Below are positions 46,331-58,787 of a stretch of 64,000 nucleotides of DNA, in pieces. The notes beneath the pieces are model-generated. The model did no database searches. It had not been told where the DNA came from and was given only the letters and a program-made list of their open reading frames with translations. Made by a program: the position numbers and the translations under genes. The stretch is from Rhynchospora pubera (taxonomy: Eukaryota > Streptophyta > Magnoliopsida > Poales > Cyperaceae): NCBI GenBank assembly GCA_028095005.1, contig CM051463.1, positions 5,750,295-5,814,294 on the forward strand. Direction: 5' to 3'. Positions within the stretch are counted from its first letter, which is position 1; each line of letters begins with the position of its first letter.

Positions 46331-46992
46331 TATTCCTCTTTGTCTCACTTTTTCTCATGTCCTTACTCAAATATCTCTTATTTAATGAAGTTTCGATGTC
46401 CTCCATAGGTATGCACGTCCTCTATTCCTCTCACATTGACTCGAAAGATGAAAGATGATTCAAATGCGTCTCTAATTTGCCTCGAACTAAATTGTAATTT
46501 GTCTCGAACTAAATTGTAATAGCCACAAAATAATTTTTATATGTATTAAGTAAATTAATTAAATTTATATTTAATTAATTAATTAAATTTATATTTAATT
46601 AATTAATTAAATTTATATTTAATTAAATAAATTAATTAAATATTATTTCTAATATTTAAAGCTAAGATCGGAATCCGGGATTCCGATATTAGTTTTAAAT
46701 ATTAAAAATAATATTTAAATGAGTAATTAGCTAAGATCGGAATCCGGGATCGGAATCTGGGATTCCGATCTTAACTAAGATAGGAATCCGGGATTCCGAT
46801 CTTAGTTAAGATCGGTATCCCAGATTCCGTAATTGCGGTCGGAATCTCAGATTCCGATCTTATGATACTATTTAAAAAAATATTATTATATTGATATTAT
46901 TTTTAATATATAATATTAATTTTAAATTTTTCGGCAGCAAATATGAGTGGGCCTACTTCTGGATTACTCCTCGCGGTTTTCTCCGTTTCAGT

Positions 46993-47661
46993 TAGGGCTG
47001 AAAACGGTAGCCGTTTCAACCGTTCTTTCGTTTCGTTTCGTCCGGAACGGAATGGTAACGGATAAGGATTTTAGTTTCGTTTAAGGAACGGAACAACTAA
47101 CGCAAATAGAAATATTGTTTCGTCTCAGAACAGAACGATTAGTGAAACTGGTACGTTTCGTGGTCGTTTATTTCGCGCATTTCGTCTAAAATTTTTTTCA
47201 TGATTTTATTATTAGATTGCAGAGGACCTCAGCAGAGAGATCGAGGGAGAAACGAGTAAAATTAGATTTCTGTAGCGTCGCTCCGTCATTTTTTCGCCGA
47301 ACACAGTCACATCTATCTCTCTTGCCTCTGCACCACCTAGTACAATTCCCGTCAAGAGCGAGAGGTGATGATGGTGCCTCCTCCCCCTTTCCTGCGTGAC
47401 CTAACCTGTCATTTCTCTATCTCTGTTTCATACAAAATGCAGAATAGTTTATTTTCTTGCATCTTAATAAAAATGCAAAACAGTTAGGTAGTCAAAGACG
47501 GTTATAACCGTTTTGATCGTTCCCATCAACGAAACGATCAACGCAACATGTGTTAAACGGATGCAACAATCAACGCAATAAGTATAAAATTTTCGTGCAT
47601 CAATGCAACGGTTAACGAAGATGACCACTTTCGTGGTCGTTTTCCACGTTATGCACCCCTA
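46993..47661 (+). mobile_element. hAT-like element, copy 1
   Basis: A 669-bp element with a perfect 8-bp target duplication GTTTCAGT (46985-46992 and 47662-47669). It begins TAGGGCTGAAAACGG and ends TTATGCACCCCTA. Subterminal DNA is packed with TTTCGTT and AACGAAA motifs. The central 180 bp is more GC-rich and resembles a CT-rich leader, perhaps captured. An inverted relative lies at 52656-53316. Confidence 0.85.
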
Positions 47662-47696
47662 GTTTCAGTTCGTCTTTTTTCTCTCCTTTCTCGATA

Positions 47697-47958
47697 CTGC
47701 AATTTTACCATCTCTGCCATCGCTAAATACAAAGTGAACATATACAGCAAATAATATGAACATATAGTCGATCTAAGTGAACACTTACAAACAAATAAGT
47801 GTTGTCATCACTTGTTTAGAAGTTTACATGCATATTAAACTTATTTTCATTGAACTTATTTGTTTGTATGTGTTCACTTAGATCGTTTATATATTCACTT
47901 TATTTGTTGTATATGTTCACTTTATATTTAGCGATGGCAGGGATAGCAAAACTGCAGA
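47697..47958. repeat. Foldback hairpin, about 100-bp arms
   Basis: CTGCCATCGCTAAATACAAA, continuing to AACAAATAAGT (47697-47801), pairs with 47856-47958, about 85 percent complementary by eye, with a loop of about 54 nt. GTGAACATATAC and AGTGAACAC motifs lie in the arms. Confidence 0.7.
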
Positions 47959-47959
47959 T

Positions 47960-49439
47960 GGCAGTGATCAATTTCCCTCGACATATATTATTTTGTTCGT
48001 GGCATAAAACAACGACTCAATGTATTTTTGTCTATTTGATGATCATGTAAAATCCATTGGATAAGTAAATTTTAAGTCATACTTATAGCAGATATATAAT
48101 ATCATTAATCTGCCGGTATCGAGTACAAGAATTTGCAAAAAAATTCAAAAGTTCAAAACAAATTTAGCACAAAATACTGTAACAATATCTCAATTCCTGG
48201 TCTTGTGTAAACAAAGAAATATTATACAGTTAAAAAAAAGGAGAGGATTTATTGGACAAGACGCTGTCACTTTTGAATACAAATCTTCTGCACGTGAATT
48301 CATGTGCTCCTTCACAAGTTGTAAGGTCAACGGGAATTTGTTGCCCCAAAATGCTCACACTTTAAATCCAGGCACTCTAGGTTTCCCAAATGACTAATTA
48401 AGGTGTTTTATTTTGGAGTTCAAAATTTCTTTTCTTCAATTTTGTCAAGAAGAAAGAAATTTATTGACGACAAATTGACTGAACAATTTTTGTAACAAAT
48501 TTCTAAAATGTGATATATGCTATGCCATATGTATTTATTTAGAAGTTCAAACTTCCTTTTCTTCAACTTTATCTAGTAAAAATTAATCGACCACAATTTG
48601 ATTGAACAATTGCTTAAGATGGGATATATATTGTGTCATATGTATATAAAACATTTATACAATGAAATATGACAAAAAAAAATTAAGATTGACAATTCAT
48701 ATTTGATATCAATAAAAATATAAAAAAAAACAATTTAATAGTCTAGATCAATCCGTTGAGGAGAATAATAATATCTCCAGTTTACACCTTTCTTTCAAGG
48801 AAATTTAAAATAAAAACATGTATAAAATTCTTATCTGAAAGGGTTGTCAGAAAAGCTAAACATTTGTACGAAAAAGTACATAATCTTAACCACGGAAAAA
48901 AAAAATTAGCAAATTATAGATGATACTGATTGTAAATAAATCAAGCAGATCGAAGCCATTCCATAAATGCTCATTTGTCATATCGAGTATTAATATTCAT
49001 TTTTATAGGAGTCAAACCATTTTGTTTAGCTGTAAATTAAATAAACAAGATTACCAGATCAAATGCTGGCGATAGATAAATAATAAATAATGATATAAGA
49101 TATACTTAGCATGATATAAGGAATCTCTTTCTTTAAAATGAGGAAGACGATCATTATAATATTTCCTCGTGAAAGGTTTCTAGAACAAAATTTAACATTT
49201 CAATAGTTCAACTTCCAAACTGCGGATTCCAACAAATTTTTTTTAGAACAAGCACGGATTAAATCATACAAGATTCAACGTGCTTCCCAGTTACAGCTCA
49301 CAATCACTGGTATTCCTCAGGCAAATTTGCTCTGTACCTCTATGAATTCAACTGGGAATGCCACCAAATTTGGAGATAAAAGAAAAAAGAAAAAGAGTAT
49401 TTCCGACATTGCTAATTAGATGGGCAGATTTGAGCTTTT
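47960..49439. other. AT-rich interval upstream of FUT-D
   Basis: About 1.5 kb. Short frames have no recognisable domains. I found no terminal repeats. The last few hundred bases should hold the FUT-D promoter, but no clear TATA box at a good distance stood out. Confidence 0.35.
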
Positions 49440-51966
49440 ATGATGAAGCACCAAAAGAAGTCGAGTTACGTTGCCCCAAGGCCTCTACATGTGCTCTTTG
49501 CTCTGATTGTATTTGTTTCGCTTCTAATTTTAGCATCTTGTAGTTACCGACTGACTTCATCGAAAGCTTGGGTTCGAGGATTTAAAGTTGCTTTTGGAGG
49601 AGGTAATTATTATGTGGTTTATTTTTTATCTAGCAGTGGTATTATTTTTCAATCTTTAAATTTTTTTTTGTTTCCCCTAACATTGCCTTTGCTGAAACAT
49701 TTGCGCACCCGTCCTTGAAATGTAAACTGAATGTTCCTTGATAAAATCATTGTCTACTTTTCACCTATTTGGTCAGTAGTTGTCACACCTGGTCAGAGAG
49801 ATGCGTGAACAAGTGTGCTATAGAGAGAAAACAAAGGGGGCGGCTGTGATGAAATTAAGAAATAAGAACAGAAGAGATATCGGCAGTGAAGAAATGAAGC
49901 AATATGTGGGTGATGGACTATCGTTGAGTATTTAACTAATTGGGCTTGAATTCTATATGGGCCATGTATCTCATATTTCTTTAAATAAACGTATGGTGCA
50001 TTAGGTATTTAGGTTTAACATTCTAAATATGATTACCTTCCTAATTGATTAGCAGCCAGAAGAAACTATAAAAGTAAGTTGTAAGAGTAATTCAGGGGAC
50101 AATTTTATCAATTTATCAAATCGGCAGCAGCCTTATTATTATTGTTCTTTCTCAATTTCTTTTCTTTTTCATCAATTACTACAAAATCCAAAATATAATT
50201 AGTCGGTACATGACAGTAGTATCAATCAGAACCTTAAAATTACCCCGTTTATGTGACATGCCATTGATTAACATTGAACTACATACAGTAAAGCCTGAAT
50301 AAATCAATTTGTTTGGCAAAATTCTCAACATTTCGTCTTCTGCAAAACCTGCTAAAAAGAAGTAATTAGTTCTGAGAAATTAGTAAGGTATTACTTCATA
50401 ATTCATCGAAGTCTTTACTTCATAATTCATAGAAGTCTTTCTATTTTAGCATCTCATGTCCTGGTCATCTCAATTTATTTTCTTTTTCATTTGCAATGTG
50501 TTGAAGGTTCAACAGAAGGTACAGCCAAGACTACTGTACCAAATGATGGACTTCTAGGTGGATTACTCTCCCCTGATTTCAACGAACAATCATGCTTGAG
50601 TCGGTACCAATCTATGCTACACCGCAAAGCCTCACCATACGTCGTCTCGTCTCATTTAACATCAAAATTACGGAAATATGAGGAAATTCACAAAAAATGT
50701 GCCCCAAATACTCCGCTTTTCAAGAAATCACTCCAGCAACTAAAGAAGAACCAAAGCACGGACCAGCTTGAGTGCAACTATGTACTTTGGAGTCCAGTTG
50801 CTGGCGTCGGCAACCGAATGCTGACATTGGTTTCCACATTTCTGTATGCTCTGTTAACCAATCGAGTCATGCTGATCCACCAAACGGCTGACATGGTTGA
50901 TCTATTTTGCGAGCCATTTCCTGGGTCCACCTGGTACCTACCTTCTGATTTTCCAGTTAATATTTATGGTTACGATTTACATTCTCAGAACAGTTATGGA
51001 TACATGGTTGCACATAACTTGATCAATGCTGACCATGATTCTCCTCCATCTGCACTACCCCCATTCATGTATCTGCACATAAAATATAATTATCGTGAAC
51101 AAGATCTGCACACACGTTTCTTTTGTGCAGATGATCAAGAAATGATTAACAAGATTAATTGGATTTTGTTGAAATCTGACAATTATATAGTCCCTGGACT
51201 GTTCATGGTACCAAAATTTGAGAAAGAATTAGAGTGGATGTTTCCTCTAAAGGAGACCGTATTTCACCACCTTGGTCGGTACCTCCTCCACCCAAGCAAC
51301 TCGGTTTGGGGTATGGTTATGAGGTACTACAAGTCATACTTGGCCAAAGCAAAGGAGAAAATTGGTATTCAAGCAAGGATATTTTTCTGGGCTCCAATTT
51401 CAATTGATGAATTGTATAAACAAATTGTTGCCTGTACAGAGATAAAGTCAATTTTGCCACAGCTAAATCATGCACATTCTGAAAATTCTTCTCTGGCAAT
51501 AGATGAAGCAAACCCACGTGCAGTCCTTGTGACTTCTTTGTATGGAGAACTCTATGACAGAATAAGGGACATGTACTACATGCACTCGACAACCACTGGA
51601 GAGATCATCAGCGTGTACCAGCCGAGCCATGACGAGAACCAACAATTTGACCAGCTGGTGCATAATCAAAAGGCATTAGCCGAAATTTGGCTATTGAGTT
51701 TCTCAGATGTGCTGATCACAACTTCAGGATCTACATTCGGCTATGTGAGTTACAGTCTGGCTAGCGTGAAGCCATTTTTTTTGCTGAGCTCAAAGGACCA
51801 GAAAGTTCCGCATCCTCCATGCCGCAGAGCTATTACACTTGATCCTTGCTTTCATTCGCCTCCTGATTTTATTTGCAAGACTAGTAACAAAACAGATTCA
51901 GTAAAGCTAGCTCGATATTTGAGGCATTGTGAAGATTATGGAGAAGGTATCAAGTTGTTTGATTAA
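49440..51966 (+). CDS. FUT-D: GT37 xyloglucan-type fucosyltransferase (2 exons)
   Basis: Predicted Golgi GDP-fucose-dependent fucosyltransferase, diverged from FUT-A/B but with the same architecture. Exons 49440-49602 and 50507-51966 (GT-AG intron of 904 bp, phase 1, twice as long as in FUT-A) give 540 codons and no break. Two adjacent ATGs (49440, 49443) are possible starts. The membrane anchor is VLFALIVFVSLLILA in exon 1. Motifs: GVGNR (Val where FUT-A has Leu), IGIQARIF, TSGSTFGYVSYSL and DPCFHSPPDFI. The anchor and length fit the family. Its 3' flank is similar to that of the FUT-C fragment. Acceptor unknown. The gene is bracketed by two related hAT-like elements in opposite orientation. 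Confidence 0.92.
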
Positions 51967-51969
51967 CTT

Positions 51970-52650
51970 CTTTATGTATTCCATCCTTTAGCTATCCTAT
52001 GTGGAGAATCGATTGTTGGCATAGAATTAGTGTAAAGAATTTTGAAGCTTATATATAGTTTTTAACTTTTCGTTCATTCTTTGATACTTTATTAATTCGC
52101 CATTGAGACTTAAACCATATTGCATTGGCTTTACGATATTATAATTGTTAGATTACTATATTGTACCGGCCGTCCCTGGCATTGCATTGAGGGTATAGGT
52201 TGCGTTTGACTAGTGCTTTAGGTGCTTTTTGGTACCGATTTCAATTATGTTGATGGGATTAAGCAAATTTCGATAAAGCCTTTTCTGTAGCTCTTCTCAT
52301 TTACCTGGGTTTTATAAGCACAGGGTGCGTAAATGTTTTGATGTAATTGCAGTTGACACTTTGTATATTTGTTGCTTCTATCAATGGAAACTAGTAATCT
52401 TTTTCATTACTTCTTTTTTAAATAAAATCGGATCAATAAAGTTAAGAAACATCATTAATCAACACAGTAAAATATAATATATTAATATTCACTGCTGAAT
52501 CAGAAAACAATGGTCAAACTTACAAATTCACAATGTAATGTCATAAAAATAATATCATAAAATTATAATCTCCTTTCTTTAATTTAAATAATGGTTCAAT
52601 CTGGGCCCAACGATATATGTGGACTAAATACCTAACAGCTGGACTGTCTT
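51970..52650. other. 3' flank of FUT-D
   Basis: The first 120 bp aligns with the 3' flanks of FUT-A and FUT-C (TCCTATGTGG and following), so it probably holds the 3' untranslated region. The rest has no gene. Confidence 0.45.
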
Positions 52651-52655
52651 ATCCA

Positions 52656-53316
52656 CAGGGGTGCATAACGTGAAAAACGACCACGAAAGTGGTCATTTTC
52701 GTTAACCGTTGCATTGATGCACGAAATTTTTATACTTATTGCGTTGATTGTTGCATCCGTTTAACACATGTTGCGTTTCGTTGATGGGAACGATCAAAAC
52801 GGTTATAACCGTCTTTGACTACCTAACTGTCTTGCATTTTTATTAAGATGCAAAAAAATAAACTATTCTACATTTTGTATGAAACAGAGAGAGAGAAATG
52901 ACAGGTTAGATCACGCGAGAAAGGGAGAGGAGGCACTATCATCACCTCTCGCTCTCGACGGCGACTGTACTGGGTGGTGCAGAGGCGAGAGAGATAGATG
53001 TGACTGTGTTCGACGGAGAAATGACGGAGCGACGCTGCAGAAATCTAATTTTACTTGTTTCTCCCTCGGTCTCTCCGCTGAGGTCCTCTACAATCTAATA
53101 ATAAAACCATAAAAAAATTTTAAACGAAATGCGCGAAATAAACGACCACGAAACGTATCAATTTCACTAATCATTCCGTTCTGAGACGAAACAATATTTC
53201 TATTTGCGTTAGTTGTTCCGTTCCTTAAACGAAACTGAAATCCTTATCTGTTATTATTCCGTTCTGGACGAAACGAAATGAAATAACGATTGAAACGATT
53301 ACCGTTTTCAGCACTA
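52656..53316 (-). mobile_element. hAT-like element, copy 2 (inverted relative of 46993)
   Basis: 661 bp. It begins CAGGGGTGCATAACGTG and ends CGTTTTCAGCACTA. It is flanked by CTTATCCA (52648-52655) and CTTATTCA (53317-53324), 7 of 8 identical. It aligns end to end, as the reverse complement, with 46993-47661, including the GC-richer centre. Confidence 0.82.
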
Positions 53317-53460
53317 CTTATTCAAAGATTTGAACAATAACAAGCTGGAAATACTAAGATAAGGCCCGCAAAAAGTTTGGCATTGGGCTTAAACCTGTTT
53401 GGGCACTTCTATTCATGAGACTCAAGACCATTTAATTTGAATCCTAATCATGTTAGAATG

Positions 53461-53770
53461 TAGGCCTGTCAAAACGGAATAAAAGAACGTGTTCCGTTGT
53501 CAGAAATGAAACAAAATGTAGCACTAATTTTCTCTGTCGTTTCAAAAAACGGAACAAAAATGAAATCGATATTATACCGTTTTACTGAAATGGAACACGA
53601 AAATAAGGATTTATAAAGAAAAATAGAAACGAAACAGAATGTGAAATCAATTTTTCCGGTTGTTTCAAAAATGAAACGGAAACGAAACAACTATTTTGGT
53701 TCAGTTTTTGAAATGGAACGAAAACGGAATGTGGCACTTTCGTGTGCGTTTGGCACGTTTGCCGGGCCTA
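53461..53770. mobile_element. hAT-like MITE (TAGGCCTGTCAAAACGG)
   Basis: 310 bp with ends TAGGCCTGTCAAAACGG and GTTTGCCGGGCCTA. It is flanked by TTAGAATG and TTGGAATG (7 of 8). The interior is full of GAAACGGAA and TTCCGTTT motifs in both orientations. Confidence 0.78.
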
Positions 53771-53779
53771 TTGGAATGT

Positions 53780-55070
53780 TGAGGCGAGTCTGAACTCTGG
53801 TCTAACATGTTACTGTACTGGGTTTATCCCTCATAACATTTCTCACAGTTCAGCTACCAGTTCTAATCCCATTCATCGCTGGACGGATTAGTCCTGTTCT
53901 AAACAAGACCAGACATTTTGCTGCCTGCTTGCCGTCTCGGATTTGCAATCCGACCGTGTATATTGCAGTTACTTGTCCCACTGCACAGGTATCATTGATA
54001 TAATTGTTTTAATCATTCATGCGTTACAACCTGATAACCAATCCAAAATGAGTAAGAGAGAAATATTTTAGACAAGAACGAATCAGATCATATTCCGGGG
54101 CGGAGCCAGTAAAGGGCTTGCCCCCAACCCCTCAGATTTTAAATTTACGGGAAGAGCTTTTCAATAATATATTAAATTTTATTAATAAATAACATATTGC
54201 ACCCTTAATAAAAGAGTTCAAATACAATCTAGTTAAATTTATTGCTTATTCAAACTAGTTTAATTATAATTATTTTCGTTTAGAGCTAATTTAGAACTCA
54301 ACAAATCACAAATAAAACATTGCTTAAATATGAAAAATTTTTCTTCTTAGTTTTTTTTTTAAAAAATACTACTTTATTGCATTTGATTCAATTCATGTTT
54401 AGAAAAATTACTACTATAAAATAATACAATATTATTTTTTGTTCTCAAATTTCTTTAGATTTTTAAACTTTCAAACTTTAATCTACTTAAGTCGATATTC
54501 TGGCTCCTAAGATGAAATCCTGGCTCCGTCTCTGATCATATTTGTCAGAAGCGAGGTCATTAAAGTTTTGACAGGAAAATTTCTTGACATACTAGGCAAG
54601 TTAACTCAATTAATTCGTTCCAATCCAAATTGAGGAGGCATTGAGAATAAAAATAAGAAATTAAAAAGATTAGACTGAAAGCTGTTAGTTTGTGTCATTA
54701 TCATCTGATCTAGTCCATCTTGCATTTGAGGCAAAAAAAGCAGAGCCGTACCTTTTTCTGTTTTTAGAATGTTAACGTTACATGTATAGAAAAACATTTA
54801 ACTTTTAGAGTAGGCAATGCTCAACTCCAACACCTCTATAAAAATAGAATTACGAAAAATTGTACTGAAAAAAACTGTAAAGAACTTAGAATGTTAATTT
54901 TGAATTGTTTTGAATTGAAATTTAGTATCAATGATTTAACTAATACGTTTATACAATCACAAGAAAATTTAGTATCAATGATTTAACTAATACGTCTATA
55001 AAAATGATTTAACTATCTTTAGGGGGGCGTCTAACTTTAGTTAAGTCGGTACTCACTTTCTTACCCCTAC
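53780..55070. other. Interval with no gene seen
   Basis: About 1.3 kb, AT-rich, one 50-bp direct repeat near 54910-55010 (AGTATCAATGATTTAACTAA twice). No coding or RNA gene supported. Confidence 0.35.
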
Positions 55071-55073
55071 ACT

Positions 55074-56135
55074 TCATGCAAGTTTTGAAACTGCCTCCAT
55101 AGCTCATAAAGCAATCGGAAGGAATCAGAAGAAGATTCTTTTGGAAAGGAAATGATAGATGCCTTGGAGGACATTGTCTCGTTAATTGGACTAAATGTTG
55201 TTTACCAAAATCTAATGGGGGTTTGGGAATTCTTGACCTTCGTCGACAAAATCAAGCTTTACTACTGAAGTGGCTCTGGAAACTTAAGCATGATCCAAAT
55301 TCAATTTGGTCATCAACAGCTCGACATCTCTATGGTTCCTTGGAAGTAGACGACTTACTAATATGTAGTGTCTCTTACGGCTTATCAGATATCCTCCAAA
55401 ATGGCCCTTTTTAAAATCCTCCTCCAATCTCCAAAATGGATTTCCCGAACCGGTGTGGCGTACGTTGGACTTCCACTGGACTTTTCTCCTCTGTCAGTGC
55501 TTACAGCATACTCTCCAATACCGGTGTCCTCTCAAAGTACCACTCGTACTTGTGGAAATTAAAATCACCTCCAAAAGTCAGAATCTTTCTATGGTTGTTG
55601 TTACAAGATCGATTATTGACACAACAAAATCTTGTCCTAAGAGGATGGCCCTCTAGTATTACATGTCCCAACTGTGCAAGTACATCCTTGGAAACATCTG
55701 AACACCTTTTTCTGCAATGTCAGTTTGCGGTTTCTATCTGGTCTTTGGTACTAATTCATTTCAGGCTTTCTTTACTCAACCTCACACTTGATATAGGTGA
55801 TTTCTGGCTCTCACACAGAACTCCTCATTTCCAAATGTGGGACAATATCTGGGCTGCTACGTCTTGGTTAATCTGGAAGGCACGCAACAGATGTATTTTT
55901 TCTGACTGTTCCACTGCTCCAGAGTTTTTGCTTAAAGAAATTATCGCATGTGTACACTCCTGGATGAAAAATGCCTAACTAGTTTTAACTTCATTTCTTT
56001 TTATTTTTAAATTTGTATAGGCTGTATTTTTTTTCTTCTTAATTTTTCTTTTTCTTTTGTAAATATTATTTATTATTTTATTTAATAAAATCTGCCGGTG
56101 TGGTATTTTATCATCCGACCCTAAAAAAATCTATT
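55074..56135 (+). mobile_element. LINE 3' end (reverse-transcriptase tail and zf-RVT)
   Basis: Truncated non-LTR retrotransposon. RRRFFWKGNDRCLGGHCLVNW and SNGGLGILDLRRQNQALLLKW are typical of the region after the reverse transcriptase. After a frameshift near 55410, KSPPKVRIFLWLLLQDRLLT, CPNCASTSLETSEHLFLQC and a WLIWKARN segment form the zf-RVT domain, ending with a stop at 55976-55978. The 3' untranslated region ends in an A-rich tail near 56128. Endonuclease and catalytic core are absent; it is a 5'-truncated insertion. Confidence 0.8.
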
Positions 56136-56139
56136 TAAA

Positions 56140-57175
56140 TTATGATCTATACTATATCATATATATGTTTATCGTGCATATACAACAGGTTAGTATTTGA
56201 GTTAAGCGTTAGTGTTCACAGTACGACTTAAAATGTTGGACTTTTGAATTTCATAAAATATTATATCAGATTCATGTTCATGAAACTTAAGACAACCAAT
56301 CTATAATATAAATCATGTGTCACCCTTTTTTGTTTTAAAAGTTCCGTAGGTTGACTTGGAAAACTGCTACCAATTACCAAATCAATGATCTCCCAACTAT
56401 GTTTGTTAATAAACAAAGGAATCGTGCATGATACTCCTATTCTTCGCGTGACAGTGTCGATTTTACGATTTAGATGTCTATCTGCCTTCAGAATGAATAT
56501 TTTCTGAATTAAGGAAAAAGTAATATCAAAGAACGAATAAAAAGAAAAAGAAAAATTAATATTCGCTGAATTATGGAAAAATGTATATGTTCTGTTACCT
56601 TTTGAGGACCATTTGGGGAAGACCTTTACTTTCCCCTTTTTCTTTTTTTGGATCGATGTCAAGTAAATAGAGAATTGATCTTTGATCTAGCTAGTATCAT
56701 TTAGTTAGAATGTTGATTTGAAACTTGATTATATTTTTGTATTAAAAAAAACAGACATTTCGATCTAAATAGTACCTTTATCATTAGCATTAATATTTAT
56801 CCGGTACTTTTACCATAATTCTCTAGAATTATGACCAATTCTATTAACCCTTGTTTCTTTAAAATCTGATATGCACAGAAATCATTTACTTAATTTAAGT
56901 AAACATTGAGGGCCATAACTTGATATAGCCGTTCCAACTTTGCCTGCAAATAATTGATAAATTAAAACTGAAACAACTATTCCCGGGAAAAAGTGAATAA
57001 CTTGCCCATAACAGAAATTTAAGGTTTTAAACCTTTGACTAGTGATGACTTGAAAGATCAAACTATCTTTTTTTCCCCCCTGTAAACAAGCACACAAACA
57101 TACATTAGTAACAACTCACATACACTCAAACTTCTACTTTTCAAGCAAAGGTGCATATATAATTAGCGTTAGCAA
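56140..57175. other. Interval with no gene seen
   Basis: About 1 kb of AT-rich DNA. The 133-codon minus frame at 56261-56662 shows no domain and has low-complexity composition, so I do not call it. Confidence 0.35.
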
Positions 57176-57340
57176 TTTTTTTTTTTTTTTTTTTAAATAA
57201 GTGGGCTTGAAGCCCACCACTTTCCATTACGAAAAGCATCAAACTACAAAGTTACTTCAATCAAACAAAACCAAAAATGAAACCGGCACTTGTACCAACT
57301 AGTGGTACCAGTGCCCTAATACTATCTTACCTCATCAACC

Positions 57341-57358
57341 CCCCCCCCCCCCCCCCCA
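57341..57358. repeat. Poly-C run
   Basis: An uninterrupted run of about 18 C in otherwise AT-rich sequence, within the 3' part of the LINE. Length may be a sequencing estimate. Confidence 0.7.
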
Positions 57359-58632
57359 ACAAATATTTTCTACAGTATGCTATCAATATCTCAATTACAC
57401 AAAGCAAAGAAATCCACCAAATAACAACAGGACAAATGATAGTAATTGATATAAAACCACAGAACCACACTACATTGACCCAATATGTATTAAGCCTCTG
57501 CATGCATCTGAACTATAGCCCCCTCTTCCACACCCTGAGCTGCATCCAAGCACATCATCTGTCTCGACAGTGACTCTTCTCAAGGCCAGAGTTTCCAAAT
57601 CTCCTCCTTCAACGATGGCTTCCACATATCAGACCAGTAAATCATCGTGCCCTTCCTCACCTATAAAATGTCTCAAATTGTGAGGTCTGCTATATATTCT
57701 TAAAACTACAAGCATTTCTATTTTTCCAGATCATCCAAAGAATTACTCCACACCAATATCTAAAGGTTGTTAGTTTAACTGATTGATAATTACAATTTGC
57801 TAAATCTTCTAATTTGTCAGGTTTCCTATGTATCTTCTAGAAATCATAAAACAAACCTCAAATTGGTCTAATGTGAATACATCTAAACATCAGGTGATCA
57901 ACAGTCTCTAAAGAGGGACAGTAAGTAAAATGTGGATTTCCTACCATCCTCTAGCAATTAGATTATCTCTAGTGAGTATCCTTCTCTTATTTAATAGCCA
58001 AAGAAACATCTTTATCTTTAATGGTATTTTCATGGACCAAATAATTGACTTATCACTAAGTTTGATACCTTCAAATTCCAGCCGAATTACATCCGTTTTG
58101 TAGAATACTTCCCATCTGCAGATTGTAGCCAATTCATTTTATCAGTATAGTTGTTTATTGAAACATATTGCAATAAAGAATGTTGTAATCTCTGAAAATC
58201 GATTAATTACAACCCACTGAGTTGTCTTCTAAATTTAATGATACTCATATTATCTGTTAGGGCTTTAGCTACTGTGATATTAGGATCTATGCACACTTTG
58301 AAAAGAGAAGCAAAGCTCAATTTCAGAGGAGTTCCTGGAAACCAACTATCATGCCAAAATCTAACTGAATTGCCATTTCCAATATCAAAAGAGCAATGAA
58401 TGTTGACTATATGATGGTAATCCTTAATTTTCTTCCAAAAATAAGAAGGTACTTTATCTGTCCCAAAAACCCTATACTTAGCTTGTATCATCAGTTTCCA
58501 CCAACCTTTAACCTTATGATTTCTCAATTTCCAATACCACTTAGCCAATAAAGCAATATTCATCGTTTTTCGATCCTTAATTCCTATACCTCCATGATCA
58601 TAGTTGGAGCAAATCGTTTGCCAATTCACTAA

Positions 58633-58787
58633 GGCTCCGTTTGGATAGGTGTGGGAAGAAGGGAAGAAGGGAAGAAGTGGAAAGAAGTATTGGGAAGTGT
58701 GTAACTTTGTGAAGAGTTTGGATTGTTTATAATTTTTTTTTCTTCTTCCTTCTTCTTCTTCTTTCTTCCAACGATCCAAACGCACCC
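58633..58787. mobile_element. Tourist-like (PIF/Harbinger) MITE in the LINE
   Basis: 155 bp with terminal inverted repeats GGCTCCGTTTGGAT and (other strand) GGGTGCGTTTGGAT, flanked by TAA on both sides (58630-58632 and 58788-58790), the 3-bp duplication of this superfamily. Relatives are at 14984 and 59350. Confidence 0.8.

Larger units (their letters stand above)
45507..46934 (-). mobile_element. Mutator-like element with very long terminal inverted repeats
   Basis: A perfect 9-bp target duplication CAGCAAATA flanks it (45498-45506 and 46935-46943). Ends are CCGAAAAATTTAAAA and its complement. The inverted repeats run about 300-400 bp inward and are built of GGAATCCGGGATTCC modules and AT-rich ATATTTAATTAA modules. 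The centre keeps a transposase fragment (45884-46146) interrupted by a hAT-like end at 46147. It is non-autonomous now. Confidence 0.85.

Noticed and set aside
56261..56662. 133-codon minus-strand frame
   Set aside because: Low-complexity composition, no domain and no coding context.
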